NCBI RefSeq assembly: GCF_018873765.1
Contig: NC_057916.1
Location: forward strand, 26,628,501-26,692,500
Direction of reading: 5' to 3'
DNA: 64,000 nucleotides
Origin: Telopea speciosissima
Lineage: Eukaryota > Streptophyta > Magnoliopsida > Proteales > Proteaceae
This document shows, piece by piece, positions 12,901 through 23,490 of this stretch (position 1 is the stretch's first letter; each line of letters opens with the position of its first letter). The position numbers and the translations under genes are program-made. The notes under the pieces are model-generated. The model searched no databases, was not told where the DNA came from, and was given only the letters and a program-made list of their open reading frames with translations.

Positions 12901-15900
12901 TTTTTAATTGGAAGGGGTGGTTCAAATAGCTGGATCACCCTTCACCCAGCTTGTCAGCATCAAATGATATAATATCTATTTTTGAGTCACTTGGGATATT
13001 TTTGGAAATTCAATTACTATTTTTTGGGTCCAGTTCAAGTTTAATGATGCAAGAGCATTGAGAATATATATCAATTCTCATGAGTAGAGTTGAAGCTCTT
13101 CAGCTTCTAAGAGCCTTTCTCTTATTTTGATAATGAAGGCAAAAGAAATCCGCACATGGGCCAAAATGAAAAAAGAAAGAACAGGCAATGCAAAAGACGA
13201 AACAAATTACAAGCATGGGCAATATGCATAAACCCGTTGATGCAGTTAAATCACCTAAATGGACTTATTTTATTAGAAATAAGCTTTGGATTGGGTTATG
13301 TATGTGTTGGGCCTTTGATCTAATGTATTTTCATAGTAATGGGCCTATAATATGGGTAGAGGCTAAGCATACGGTATTAATTAAGTAAGTGTCTTTATTC
13401 TTATTTTAATTGTTATTAAGTGTTTTAGTTAGGCTGGATTAGGTTCTATAAGTCTAATCCTGTTTTGAGTCAGTTTCCTTCATTATTTTAGTTTCCTAGT
13501 CTGTTTATATTAAGGCTGCACATTTTCCCCTCCCAGACCCTACAGTAGCGGGAGCCTCGTGCACTAGGACGCTCTTTTTTTAATCAGTTTATGTGACCTT
13601 AGTTAAGGATTAGTTTAGGTCTTTTCTTTTTAGTGTTTTGAGTCTGTTATTTGAGTCTTCTATATAAGTTTGTAAGGGGGTCCAGCCTTGTACATGTTTT
13701 TGATTAATGAAATTTTGCTTTGCTTCAATGGAGCTGCTACTGTGAGACTCACTTAAGAGGCGGGAAATCCTTGGGATCAACTCTGGTCCAAGTTTGTTGG
13801 TGGGAAGTCATAGGTCATATTCTCCTCTCTATAATCTATTTTCTCCTTCTCAAGTAAGTACTGTTATCATCTGTCCTTTATGTGCTCGCTGAGATTTGAT
13901 TTAATCTGAGTCTGGGTAGGATTGTCACCCCTTTTATTTTCTGATTACATACTGTTCATGCTGAGAATCAAATCACAGCAAAAACCATCTCAGTTTGACC
14001 TGGTGGCTATCTTGTTTTTCACCCCATTTTGTCAGAAACGAGATTCCTTAAAGAGAGGACAGATTCCTCTCTTCTTTTGGGGTTTCAAAGGATCTTCCAA
14101 GAACAAGGGTTTAGACTGATCGGAGCCTCTGATCTGGAGATATCTCAAATCTCCTACATGTGTCCTATTTCAATTCCAGATTTGATTATTTGATTGTTGA
14201 CTTCAATCCAGCCGTTAAAACATCGCAGTACTTTTGGTTTTATTAACCTAACATCATCCCACTTTTGACCAAAATTTGAACCCCATCCACAAAGGTTGAC
14301 TTTGACTTTATTAGTTGATCTAATTTCTGGTTTAGGGTTTTCTTGGGATCCTGTTATGGGGGAGTATAATTCTGAACCTAGGGTTCATCCTATATTCCTA
14401 CCTACCCCCCCCCACCACCCGTTTTCTTTCAACTCTCTTTCAGTGTCGGCGCTGATCCAGGGGTTAGTTATATGTAATGTTAAGAAACCACACACACCCC
14501 CCCCCCAAATGCTAATAAGGGTCAAGTAGTCTGTGGAAGCCATCAAAGAGTTTTCTAGATGCCATGGGTTTCCTAGTATAGATAGGATTAGAAGAAAGTT
14601 CATAAAAGCAGGCAGGGCAAATTTTTGTTTTGTCTTTCCTTCTTTTTTTAATCAATAATTTTCCTATTTCTAGATACAGAAACTGGTTGAATAAGGATCA
14701 GAAGCCTTTTGCTGCTGCTGCTGCTGCTTGCCATTTCTTTGGTGACTACATGCTGCACTGTTTGATTGATGATATAAGCTTCTTGTTCAAAACTAGAATT
14801 CCAGAATTGAGAATAGCTTGAATGATCTGATCGATCACCCCAGCCCTTTATTTATAATAAAATCTAGTTACATAAGAGACATAAATCCCCCCAATCCTAT
14901 TCCTACTAGGAATTCCCACTAGAACTAGGAATCCCCAATAGGAATCGTATAAGGGGGAAAAAACAGAAATAAAAACACAAAATAGAATGCCCAAAAAGTC
15001 CAGAATACCCCCACAGTATTCTGATTACATTATTCAACACTCCCCCTCAAGTTGGAGCAAAGATGTCGATCATGCCCAACTTGACTAGATTAGGATGAAA
15101 CAACTTTCCAGGCAGTCCCTTGGTGAAGACATCAGCAAGTTGATCCGAAGAAGTCACAAAGGGAATACAAATCTGCCCACCTTCTAATTTCTCCTTGATA
15201 AAATGCCTATCCACCTCAACATGCTTGGTACGGTCATGCTGTACCGGGTTGTGCACTATACTGATTGCAGCCTTGTTATCACAGTACAACATCATGGGAA
15301 GGCGAATAGGAATACCCAGATCTTGTAGCAGTCCTTTAAGCCAAAGTAACTCACAAATTCCCTGTGTCATAGCTCGAAATTTAGCTTCGGCACTAGAACG
15401 AGCAACTACATTTTGTTTCTTGCTATGCCAGGCGACAAGATTTCCACCTACAAAGGAACAATATCCAGAAATAGACTTCCGATCTGCAGAACCAGCCCAA
15501 TCAGCATCGGTGTATCCTTCTATCCGTAGGTGACCATGTGAAGACAAAAGAATGTCTTTTCCAGGAGCCGACTTCAAATAGTGTAGAATACGAAGAACAG
15601 CCTTCATATGAGAAGTGTAGGGATCATGCATAAATTGACTCACAGCACTCACAGCAACAGCAATGTCTGGACGAGTGTGTGAAAGGTAAATCAACTTCCC
15701 TACAAGTCTTTGGTACCGGCCTTTATCAACAGGCTCACCATCATTTTCCTTGAGCCCAACAGTAGGATCCATAGGAGTATCCGCAGGGTGGTAGCCAAGC
15801 AAGCCTGTTTTGGCCAACAAGTCTAGGACATACTTTCTTTGGGAGAGAAATATGCCTTTTGAAGATCTGGCCACTTCAATCCTCAGAAAGTATCGTAATT

Positions 15901-18900
15901 TACCTATAGATCTTTAATCTCAAATTCCTGGCCAAGGAAGGTCTTCAACTGTCTGATCTCATCACTATCATTGCCAGTAACCACTATATCATCAACGTAG
16001 ACTATAAGAACAGTGAGTTTTTCACCAACCCTCTTGATAAAGAGTGTGTGATCAGCATTACTCTACTTGTAGCCCACAGAAATCATGGTCTTGTGGAATC
16101 GACCAAACCAAGCCCAACGTGACTGTTTCGGCCCATACAATGCACGCTTCAGCCTACACACTTTTCCTTTATTTCTGTCACAAGAAAACCCTGGTGCAAT
16201 GTCCATGTATACCTCCTCTTCCAGTGCCCCATTTAGGAAGGCATTTTTAACATCTAGCTGTTGCAAATCCCAACCAAGGTTGACTGCACATGACAACAAT
16301 ACCCGAACTGTATTCAGCTTTGCAACAGATGCAAAGGTCTCCTGGTAGTCAATGCCGTATGTCTGAGTAAAACCCTTAGCCACGAGTCGTGCCTTATATC
16401 TATCCACGGTGCCATCCACCTTCTGTTTCACCACAAACACCCATTTACATCCAACGGGTTTCATCCCAGGTGGAAGAACCACAAGCTCCCATGTGTTATT
16501 TTTCTTCAAAGCCTCCATTTCTTCCATCATGGCTGCCTTCCACTTTCCATCTGATAGAGCTTCCTGCCAAGTATTAGGAACACGAACAGAAGAAAGGGAA
16601 GAAATAAAAGCACGAAATGATGGGAAAAGGGAGTCATAAGAAACAACATGAGATATAGGATGCTGAGTGCAAGTCCTGACACCTTTGCGAAGGGCAATAG
16701 GTAACTCAGGAGAAGAAATATTACCGGGTGGAGAGGCAGGTCCTGGATCCAGTTTTGGCAATTGGATGGGTACTGGAGCAACGGTTGATTGAACCTGCTT
16801 ATGTTTCCTTCCATAGGTCTTCATATTGCTAGCATCAATCCTCTTCTGAAATTCACTAATAGTCCTCTGGACAGGAGTTTAGGCTGGAGTGGGCTGCTCC
16901 CCCTGTACAGGAACCTCTCCCCCTGACTCGGGGGGAGGACTAGAAGTAGGCTGAACAATCTCTCCCCCTGACTCAAGGGGAGGACTAGAAGTGGGTTGAA
17001 CAGACTCAAGATAAACAGGCTGGAGTGGAGGTGGAGAGTCTACAGTCAACACATCTTCACTTACACTCTCCCCCTGAAGATGTGGGGACACATAGTAGGA
17101 GACACTCTCATGAAACACGACATCCATGCTGACAAAAGTCCGGCGGGATGGAGGGTGATAGCACTTATACCCCTTCTGTGTAGCTGAGTATCCCAAGAAA
17201 ATGCACCTAAGACTACGTGGATCAAGTTTGCCTGGGGACCTGGTATCCCTGGCATAGCAGACGCAGCCAAACACTTTAGGTGGAACAACAAATGAGGAAG
17301 AGACAAGTAATAGCTCAACAGGGGGTCTAGAGTTAAGGACCCTACTGGGCAGCCTATTAATCAAATAGGCTACAGTGAGGATAGCATCCCCCCAATAAAC
17401 AGAAGGGACGTTCCAGGTAAACAAGAGTGCATGAGCGACCTCCAAGAGGTGGTGGTTCTTCCTCTCAGCCACACCATTTTGGGCTAGAGTATCAACACAG
17501 CTGGTTTGATGGAGGATCCCATGGGCAGCCAGGTATTTTTGGAACTGACCTTCCATATACTCGCGCCCATTATCACTCCGTAAAATTTGAATAGTGGTCT
17601 GAAATTGAGATTTAACCATCTGGTGAAAGTGTTGAAAACATGAGGAAACCTCACTCTTATTGTGCATAAGATAGGCCCAAGTAAACTTAGAATAGCAGTC
17701 AATAAAAGTAACATACCACCGATGCCCCGAAAGTGAAATTTTGCTACTAGGACCCCACACATCAGCATGAACAATATGAAATAAAGAAGCTGATCTTTGA
17801 TTGGAAATGGGATAAGTTGAACGTGTCTGTTTGGCCAAGACACAAGGCTCACAAAAGAAATCTTCTTTATGATAAGAATTACCTAATGCTGGAAATAAAG
17901 TAGATAAAGTACCTAAAGGTGGATGTCTTAGTCTAGAGTGCCATATGTGTAATTCAAAAGAGAAAGATGTTGGGGAACAAAGCCGAGAAGGTAAAGCCTG
18001 TGTTGATGCAGGGTCTCCATCAAGCAGGTACAATCCGCCATACACTTTACCCGATCCAATCGTCTTCCCTGAGTCCAGTTCCTGAAAAACACAATGAGTA
18101 GGAAAGAAAGTCACTTTACAGTTTAAGGATTTGGTGATACTGCTAATGGAGAGAAGATTAGTGGTGAACTTGGGTATATGTAGCACTGAAAATAAAGTCA
18201 GAGAAGGGGAACAGCCAATGAATCCTTTCCCAGATATGGAGGAAAGGGACCCATCAGTAATTTTCACTTTGTCCTTATCAGAAGCAGGAAAATGTGTTAA
18301 AAAGGTTGGAGGAACCTGTCATGTGATCATTAGCTCCAGAATCTATAATCCAAGGAGTGGAAACTACTGATGCACAATGACCAGCAAAGGAAATACCTGT
18401 ACGGGCAAAGCAGGAACCTGAATTGGCAGCAGATGTAGTGGGGGCAGCAGATGTGTTCAACAGACGGCGGAGAGCTTGAAGTTCGTCCTGGGAGAAACCG
18501 ATGTCAATAGTGGGAGCTGAAGTTACACTTTCAGTGTGATTGGCCTTGTTTTTAGATTTAGCACGACCACGTTTGCTCTCAAAATCAGCAGGCTTCCCAT
18601 GAAGTTTCCAACACTGAGCCTTAGTGTGATATGGTTTGTGGCAATGATCACACTTCACAGGCTCTTTAGTAGTAGCAGTAGCAACAACATTATCAGCAGA
18701 AATGTCAGTAGTAGTCTGTAAAGCTGATCTGGCAACCTTAGGAGTAATCATCATAGCAGCCCTCCTTGTCTCTTCACTGTGTACATATGAAAAGGTTTCC
18801 TCTAAAGTGGGGAAAGGAACTCGACCAAGAACCTATACCCGAATAGGGTCATAATCATCATTAAGTCCAGCCAGAAAATCATATACCCGAAACTGATCCA

Positions 18901-21900
18901 CAAAGGTATGGTAGGCAATAATATCTGTAGCACTGGTAGGCTGGAATCGAGTATAGTGATCCAGTTGCTGCCATAGGCACTTGAGGGCAGCATAGTACTT
19001 AGTGACTGTAATCTCCTTCTGAGTAGTGTTTTGAAGAGTCTTCCTAATCTCATAAACCTGAGCACCATTCCCTGAACGACCATAAGTACCCTTGACAGCA
19101 GTCCATATCTAAGTGGCAGTGTCAAGGAGAAGGTACTAACTAGAGAGGTCAGTAGTCATGGAATTCAGAACAAAAGACATCACCATTGCATCATTGGCAG
19201 TCCATTTAGTGCGGGCAGCCCCTTCTTCAGTGGGTTGCTTGGTGGTACCAGTAAGGTGGCCAGTGAGTCCCCTGCAAGCAACAGTCAGGGATAATGATCT
19301 GGCCCAAATCAGATAATTGGTACCATCAAGTTTGATGGCAGCAGCATAGGGCAGGAAATCATTCCTGGTCTGATCTCCTCCAGAAGCAGCCGAGGTAACC
19401 TCTGAGTCACCCATAAGTCAGCAATGCAGATTGCAAAAAAAACTGATTTTCCAAAAAACTGCAGAAATCGATCTTGAATTGGGCAGAATTCTGATCTTAA
19501 AAAAAACAGCAGTACTTTGGTGTTGAAACAGTGTCGATTGCAGTAATTGAATCAGGGAATAATCCCTAAAAAAAACTTCCCAAACAGCAGCCTATAATAG
19601 CCAAATCGATAAGGTGTCAGGGTTTTGAAAAACCTTGACAGTTGAGATCGATAAGAGAGGAAATAGGCTGCAGCTTTGAGGTCTTCAACCAATTTGAATG
19701 CAGATATGATAGTTGCTGTCGATAGGCCTGCAATGATGCTCCAACAGAAAACAATCGATCTCCCACTGTTATGAGATCAATTTCCACAAGAGTTGAAGCA
19801 GTCCCAAATCGCAGAGATGAACAATGGCAGCAGCTATCGATCTGATTTAGGGTTTTAAAATTGAGGTGGGATAGAGGGCAGCACTCGAACCATTCTTGGA
19901 TCACCTCATGGGTGCTGCCCTAGAAGGGTTTAGGGGACCAAAGAAAGAGAAAGAAGAGAGAGAGAAAAGATCAAAGAAGGGAGAAGAAGAGGGAATCGAT
20001 GGAAGGGGGAAGGGGTTTTTTTTGAAAATCGAGAAAGGCTCAAAACCCTAGCTCTGATACCATGTTCAAACTAGAATTCCAGAATTGAGAATAGCTTGAA
20101 TGATCTGATCGATCACCCCAGCCCTTTATTTATAATAAAATCTAGTTACATGAGAGACATAAATCCCCCCAATCCTATTCCTACTAGGAATTCCCACTAG
20201 AACTAGGAATCCCCAATAGGAATCGTATAAGGGGGAAAAACAGAAATAAAAACACAAAATAGAATGCCCAAAAAGTCCAGAATACCCCCACGGTATTCTG
20301 GTTACATTATTCAACACTTCTACATTTTGTTTAAATGATCCATTTGTCTATTCAAGCTTACTTGTTCATTTAATATGTTTTTATTTGTTTAATTATTGAA
20401 AATTCATCTTTATCCATATAGAAAGCTTATTGACTGGTGAAGAAGAATTCAAGTTATTTATGGATCATCATTATGGTCAGCAATTTGTCAATCAGCAAAT
20501 CCGCCTGATCTATTAAAATAAAGAGTTACTCATTATTTTGAGATTAGTGACTGTGATCATTCACTTCTAAAGATTAGTCCTGGTTGTATGATTTAATTCA
20601 GAGGTAAAAGCAATTTGGAATGCTATTGAGTTTGATTGGCCAGAATGGTTGGAGCTGGAATTAAGCTTAGCAGGCCTGCAGATAGGCAAGCTTGGTTGAC
20701 AAGACTAAACAGGGGGTTTATTTCAATCCAAATTGCATGATTCTCAGCTTGCCAAATTTGTCTTCAACTCTAGTAAACATGCTTTTGTTTCATTTCAAAT
20801 GGATATTGTTTGTCCATGTCAACTTCTTATTGAAAAGTCAGCTTTTTTTTTTCGGGGGGGTGGTTCTTGAAAATTCCAATCACTGACACATGATTTTCGG
20901 ATTAATCACTGAATCACTAATCATTCTTCTTCTTTTTTATTCATTGGGTTTTAGTTGTGTACTTGTTTCTAAATTTTTATATTACAGAGACTTTATAATT
21001 TCAAGATTCCAAGCAAAGAAAGGAGTGCAGTGCTTACTTGGACTATTCTCATATTTAAGGTGTTAGATCTGTTGTAGCTAATAAATTTGAGTTCTTGTTT
21101 CTTTTTCCACCACTATTCTCTTTATTTTAGTTTCTTGACAGAGAAAACTGATTTCTATGTCAAGAAATCATTTCCAATTTAATTTTCACAAGCCCCTAGC
21201 ATCCCCTGCTTAATCCCATCTCCCAAGACCTAGCTGACCTCATACTGAAATCCCACATTTCCATCAACTGCCCCATCATCCATTAAAATCTGATTTGCCA
21301 ATTAATATTACCTCCTCACTGGTTGGCTAGAACCTTCTATGTAAAACCCCTTAAAACCATAATCTGTCCACCTCAAACCCCTCTTCCTTTCGATAAACCA
21401 GCACCATATAACCTTCCTCCCCCCTCAGCCAGCATAGAAAACAATATGTTTTCTATGACAATTTAATACTCTTAGTTCCTTAATCAAATGCCATTACAAA
21501 ACATAGTCCTTGAATCCATAAACCCTATGACAATTTAATACTCTTAGTTCCTTAATCAAATGCCATTACAAAACATAGTCCTTGAATCCATAAACCCTAT
21601 GCTTTGGGGTAGACGGTTGAACTCCTTCAAGGAAGGAAAAGAAAAAACAGGTAGTAGTTTTTTTTACCTGATTCCCTGCATATCTTTTTTGAATTGCTTT
21701 GATCTTTGGCTGAAGATTTTGCATTGCCAGAGTTGATTCAACCTACAAACAAACGAAAACAACAATAGACATTACATGGACACATCCAATATTATTAGCT
21801 CATAAATTTTAAACTGCAACAAAAAAGTTTTAATGAGTATAAAAAGAAAGAAATAAATTTTATTTTTAAAAGAATTTTCATTATCTTAGTCATCATTATC

Positions 21901-23173
21901 AATGCCTTCAAGTAATTAATTAAGGCAGGAAGTTTCTTGCACCTTCCAGTCATTCAGAGCCATATATTCCATCAAATCAGGTGCTTCCAATTTTACCTAT
22001 TGAATCAATATTTACTTCCCCGATCCAATTTCCCTTCAATCTCCCTAATCTTCTAGAGCATTTGATATTAAACACTTCTTGCACAATTCTGTTATTAGTC
22101 TTCATTGCACATGTCCAAACCATTCAATCAACTTCTTCTTGTTTAACTCACTGTGTGTATTCTACAATTATATTCACACATTCTATACAAACACTACACA
22201 ATACATTTTACTTGGTAGAAGTAAGTACACACTTTCTCATTTTCTCAAGTTACAATGGCAGCATTGACTTTCACCTGTTTCTTTGTCAAAGGAAGTGTAG
22301 CCACTTTAACAAGAACAGTGAGCAAGATAATTGCAAACCCATAAGTGTAGGGAACATGTACAGCTGCAAGTCCATCTTTCAGCACCTGCAACCAAATAAA
22401 CATGTAAAATTATCCACATATCATGCTCTATCTCTCTTGAATGGTTTTCACTATCCAAAGTCCAAACAACGTATTCTTGCAAGAAGCAACCCAACAAACA
22501 GCTTTTGAAATGAATATCAGAACAAGACCGAGACATGTTGATATAAATTTGATGAATAACTACTCAACTTCCAAGTGTCTTGTAAGTTTTCATTAACTAA
22601 TCCATTTACATTATCTCAGTAGATTAAGGAAAGACATCAACAGTATCAGCATGTATAAGCCCCAAAGAAGGATGGAATAGATGTAGCCCCAAGAAGAGTA
22701 TCAGTAAGTATAAGCCCCAACAGTATCAGATATAAAGATGGTGATTATCAGACACTTCTACACTTCTAGTCACTTGGTCCTAGCTGAAATTTGAAAAGCG
22801 ATAAACGCCAAACATATTTCTCATTCAGCATAGAAAAAAATACCTTCAAAACAAATTCCATCACGTCTGAGATGAATCCAAACCAACCACCGTTCTTCTG
22901 AACCGCGGCATCACTCGATACAACGGCAGCACTAGACGAATCCGCCGCAACAGCGGCATCAGCAAGCATGTACAACAAACTTTCAGTTCGGCTTAAAATT
23001 CCATGAAAATCGATCGAAGAGTCTAATTGGTGAAGAGAAGGAACCTCATGGAAGCTGAATTTCACCCTGGTACCGTTTAATCTCCGGTGGGGGAGCCTGC
23101 GAAAGCCATGGCCTAAAAGAGAAGGGAGAGAAGTACCAAGAAACGGAGAAGATGAAATTAGAGCTTTCGCCAT
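947..23173 (-). CDS. ALB3: ALBINO3 thylakoid membrane insertase (YidC/Oxa1/Alb3 family), 3' end missing
   Basis: Chloroplast Alb3 inserts proteins such as LHCPs into the thylakoid membrane together with cpSRP. Ten exons splice in frame, all with AG/GT borders: 22844-23173 (transit peptide, start Met, 110 codons), 22275-22385, 21668-21742, 12152-12212, 10789-10862, 10578-10682, 2252-2359, 2051-2154, 1147-1296 and 947-1073. The joined 415 residues follow Arabidopsis ALB3 (about 460 aa) as I recall it. Landmarks are KNGGWFGFISDVMEFVLK, VHVPYTYGFAIILLTVLVK, VESTLAMQNLQPKIKAIQKR, GVNPLAGCLPTLATIPVWIG, GFFWIPSLGGPT, SQYVSMELMKPPQ, FLPLMIGYFSLSVPSGLSIY and NNVLSTAQQVWLRNLGGAKP. Exon 10 ends in an acidic stretch (SDSGDESDEEIKDK) followed by a GT donor. 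The C-terminal basic tail, where cpSRP43 binds, must lie left of base 1. All recovered exons are open, so the gene looks functional. Exon boundaries are inferred from splice sites and family similarity. Confidence 0.93.
1434..1552. repeat. GC-rich foldback (MITE-like) in ALB3 intron 8
   Basis: The arms 1441-1469 and 1509-1537 are inverted copies (22 of 29 positions match, sharing GCGCCCA and ACACAGGG). They enclose a short loop. The patch is much more GC-rich than the surrounding intron. No clear target duplication was found. Confidence 0.5.
2522..2840 (-). repeat. Solo Copia LTR in ALB3 intron 6
   Basis: On the minus strand this 319-bp unit starts TGTTGGGGGTATG and ends CGTTTCTACA, the TG..CA form of an LTR. 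It contains a TATA-like CCTATATAATG, the phrase GAGAGAGGCGTGAGGACGAG and a GCCGAACCACAT motif typical of plant Copia LTRs. Flanking bases TAACT and TAACC form a 5-bp target duplication with one mismatch. No internal domains adjoin it, so it is a solo LTR left by recombination. Confidence 0.72.
2841..4379. other. Intron 6 spacer, AT-rich
   Basis: No coding similarity was recognised. Around 3820-3900 there are TTTCGGTTTCAAC and GAAATTTCG motifs. Similar motifs recur at 10300-10380 and 12480-12700, and they may be terminal or subterminal parts of the degenerate hAT element that follows. Confidence 0.35.
4380..5007 (-). mobile_element. 5'-truncated LINE (ORF2 3' end) with 14-bp target duplication
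   Basis: The minus strand encodes the end of an L1-type ORF2: DIAHLFFACPFTSTIWKKAL, a zf-RVT-like region, then LVFGSAVYHIWMERTLRRW. The element ends in a poly(A), seen as a T run on plus from about 4391. The same 14 bases, TGAAAATAATGTTT, stand at 4380-4393 and 4994-5007 as target-site duplications. About 0.6 kb of the LINE is present, so it was heavily 5'-truncated at insertion. Confidence 0.85.
5279..9790 (+). pseudogene. Degenerate hAT transposase, split by a 1.9-kb insertion
   Basis: Fragments run in hAT order. A BED-finger remnant lies at 5282-5420 (TTRLKWHLASGYKDVAKC, VPSEVQKAM). At 5930-5960 there is a PYYQNMFDTI stretch, then GPTAYKLMNVYF. A DUF659-like region follows at 6040-6290 (TVTCDGWIG, INFMVYYDGRLVFLKSVGAS). 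After the interruption it resumes at 8153 with QTADNSSNFKEG, a VAHCIDLMLKDMGKKS stretch, ATNYITLKNFKAKKAGF, DQFWHDLKVV, KVLRMVDSEKKPTLSQLY and QLMHPLHKAG. Acidic and His-rich low-complexity sequence ends it near 9760. There are many stops and frameshifts, and no hATC dimerisation domain was found, so it is inactive. It lies inside ALB3 intron 6 in antisense orientation to the gene. Confidence 0.8.
6290..8152. mobile_element. Insertion within the hAT pseudogene, probably a solo LTR
   Basis: The hAT reading frame HIYV breaks here and resumes with QTADNSS at 8153, so about 1.86 kb was inserted. The insert has no protein domain. It contains a TATA-like TATATAAGCACC near 6947, long C/T-rich and A/T-rich tracts, repeated TTTTAGTTAGTT-type sequence at 7420-7490 and a CTTGAGTTCGACCCG stretch near 8092. 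These traits resemble a long Gypsy LTR. Exact ends and target duplication are uncertain; a GTG is shared at both junctions. Confidence 0.5.
10154..10218 (-). repeat. Au-SINE 3' fragment
   Basis: Reverse-complement match to the conserved Au-SINE 3' region: TGCGTACATTATGACCC..., CCCCGCAGTAGCGGGAGC, then CTCGTGCACTGGGTACGCCC. Only this end is present. Confidence 0.7.
12480..12710. repeat. Degenerate repeat with GAAATTTCG motifs in ALB3 intron 3
   Basis: Inverted and direct copies of GAAATTTCG and ATTTCGGCGAA recur through this stretch. They resemble motifs at 3820-3900 and 10300-10380 in intron 6, so it is probably a remnant of the same DNA-transposon family. No coding sequence was recognised. 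Confidence 0.4.
13160..13960 (+). repeat. Probable degenerate solo LTR with nested Au-SINE fragment
   Basis: The stretch has an LTR-like promoter layout (CTATATAAG near 13660) followed by TTGTACATG and GATTAATGAAATTTTG, then AGGCGGGAAATCC. An Au-SINE 3' fragment sits inside it. No TG..CA ends or target duplication could be fixed, so the limits are approximate. Confidence 0.4.
13511..13580 (+). repeat. Au-SINE 3' fragment
   Basis: Matches the 3' part of the plant Au-SINE: AAGGCTGCACATT, CCCAGACCCTACAGTAGCGG, GAGCCTCGTGCACTAGGACG, then a T-rich end. The tRNA-like head is absent. Confidence 0.7.
14784..15039 (-). repeat. Copia 3' LTR
   Basis: 256 bp, TG..CA ends. Preceded (on minus) by a polypurine tract and followed by the CTTCT duplication. 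Nearly identical to 20063-20316. Confidence 0.95.
15047..18300 (-). pseudogene. Copia integrase-reverse transcriptase-RNase H region, broken
   Basis: Integrase: HHCC-type motif WHSRLRH..CEPC near 17850-17960, then a catalytic triad in HADVWGP, RSDNGREY and NGVAERKN. RT: YKARLVAKGFTQ, QLDVKNAFLNGAL, and YVDD at 15988-15999. RNase H: GYTDADWAGS, SSAEAKFRAM, YCDNKAAISI and KHVEVDRHFIKEKL. The frame is cut by TAA at 16879-16881 and TAG at 16063-16065. A 2-bp TA duplication near 15916 shifts the frame before LRYFLRIEVARSSKG. Length and order match a normal Copia pol, so these lesions are recent. Confidence 0.92.
18278..19414 (-). pseudogene. Copia gag-protease region with three premature stops
   Basis: The frame opens at 19414 with MGDSEVTSAASGG and LDGTNYLIWARSL, a Copia Gag N-terminus. 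It continues to a zinc knuckle CDHCHKPYHTKAQC (CX2CX4HX4C, near 18640) and the protease active site IIDSGANDHMTG (near 18340). One frame runs throughout, but it is cut by TAG at 19136-19138, 19109-19111 and 18833-18835. A single-base frameshift near 18300 then separates it from the integrase frame (LTHFPASDKDKVKI resumes in another frame). The product would be the capsid and the aspartic protease of the element. It is not functional as it stands. Confidence 0.88.
20063..20316 (-). repeat. Copia 5' LTR
   Basis: 254 bp, TG..CA ends, flanked at 20317-20321 by the CTTCT duplication. The tRNA primer-binding site is directly internal to it (about 20051-20062). Confidence 0.95.
20322..21452. other. 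ALB3 intron 3 spacer
   Basis: AT-rich intron sequence with no recognised repeat or coding similarity. Confidence 0.4.
21453..21601. repeat. Perfect 72-bp tandem duplication in ALB3 intron 3
   Basis: A 72-bp unit starting CTATGACAATTTAATACTC occurs at 21453-21524 and again, identical, at 21525-21596. A 5-bp start of a third unit follows. It lies about 70 bp from ALB3 exon 3 (21668-21742), on the acceptor-distal side. Confidence 0.95.
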
Positions 23174-23420
23174 GGTTTAAATTTTCAAAGCTAAGGATAG
23201 GTTCATTTCAGCTTCTAATTAGGATAGTGACGGAGAGGACGGGCCACTGGCAGTGAAGCGACGAGCAGGAGAGAGAGAGAGAGATTTGGCGGGATATTTC
23301 TTGCTTTATCCGAATTCTATTGGTAGCGAAGTTCACCACCAGTTCACCACAGACCGTTTCCCGTGTCCCGTCACCCATGGCGATATTTCCTTCAAGTGAA
23401 GGAAAAATTTAGACTTCAAC

Positions 23421-23490
23421 CCCAAGGGTAAGTTCATTGGCAAAAGACCAACTCCTCAAATAAGAGGTCATGAGTTCAAACCACCTTGGG
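23421..23490 (+). repeat. tRNA-like SINE head
   Basis: The 70-base stretch begins CCCAAGG and ends CCTTGGG, so the ends pair as an acceptor stem. It has box A-like AAGTTCATTGGCAAAAG and box B-like GGTCATGAGTTCAAACC. It lacks a clean anticodon arm, so it is read as a SINE head and not a tRNA gene. GC-rich repeat sequence follows directly. Confidence 0.5.

Larger units (their letters stand above)
14784..20316 (-). mobile_element. Ty1/Copia LTR retrotransposon, nearly full length
   Basis: Two LTRs of about 255 bp (14784-15039 and 20063-20316) start TGTT and end AACA. They differ by only three substitutions and two 1-bp indels. The 5-bp target duplication CTTCT stands at 14779-14783 and 20317-20321. 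On the minus strand the 5' LTR (high coordinate) is followed by TGGTATCAGAGC, the primer site for initiator Met-tRNA. The 3' LTR is preceded by the purine tract TTGAGGGGGAG. Gag, protease, integrase, RT and RNase H lie in Copia order. It sits in ALB3 intron 3 in the same orientation as the gene. Similar LTRs suggest a young insertion, but the coding region is broken. Confidence 0.96.

Noticed and set aside
23421-23490. Possible tRNA gene
   Set aside because: The acceptor-like ends pair, but no normal anticodon stem and loop is seen, and repeat sequence follows directly.
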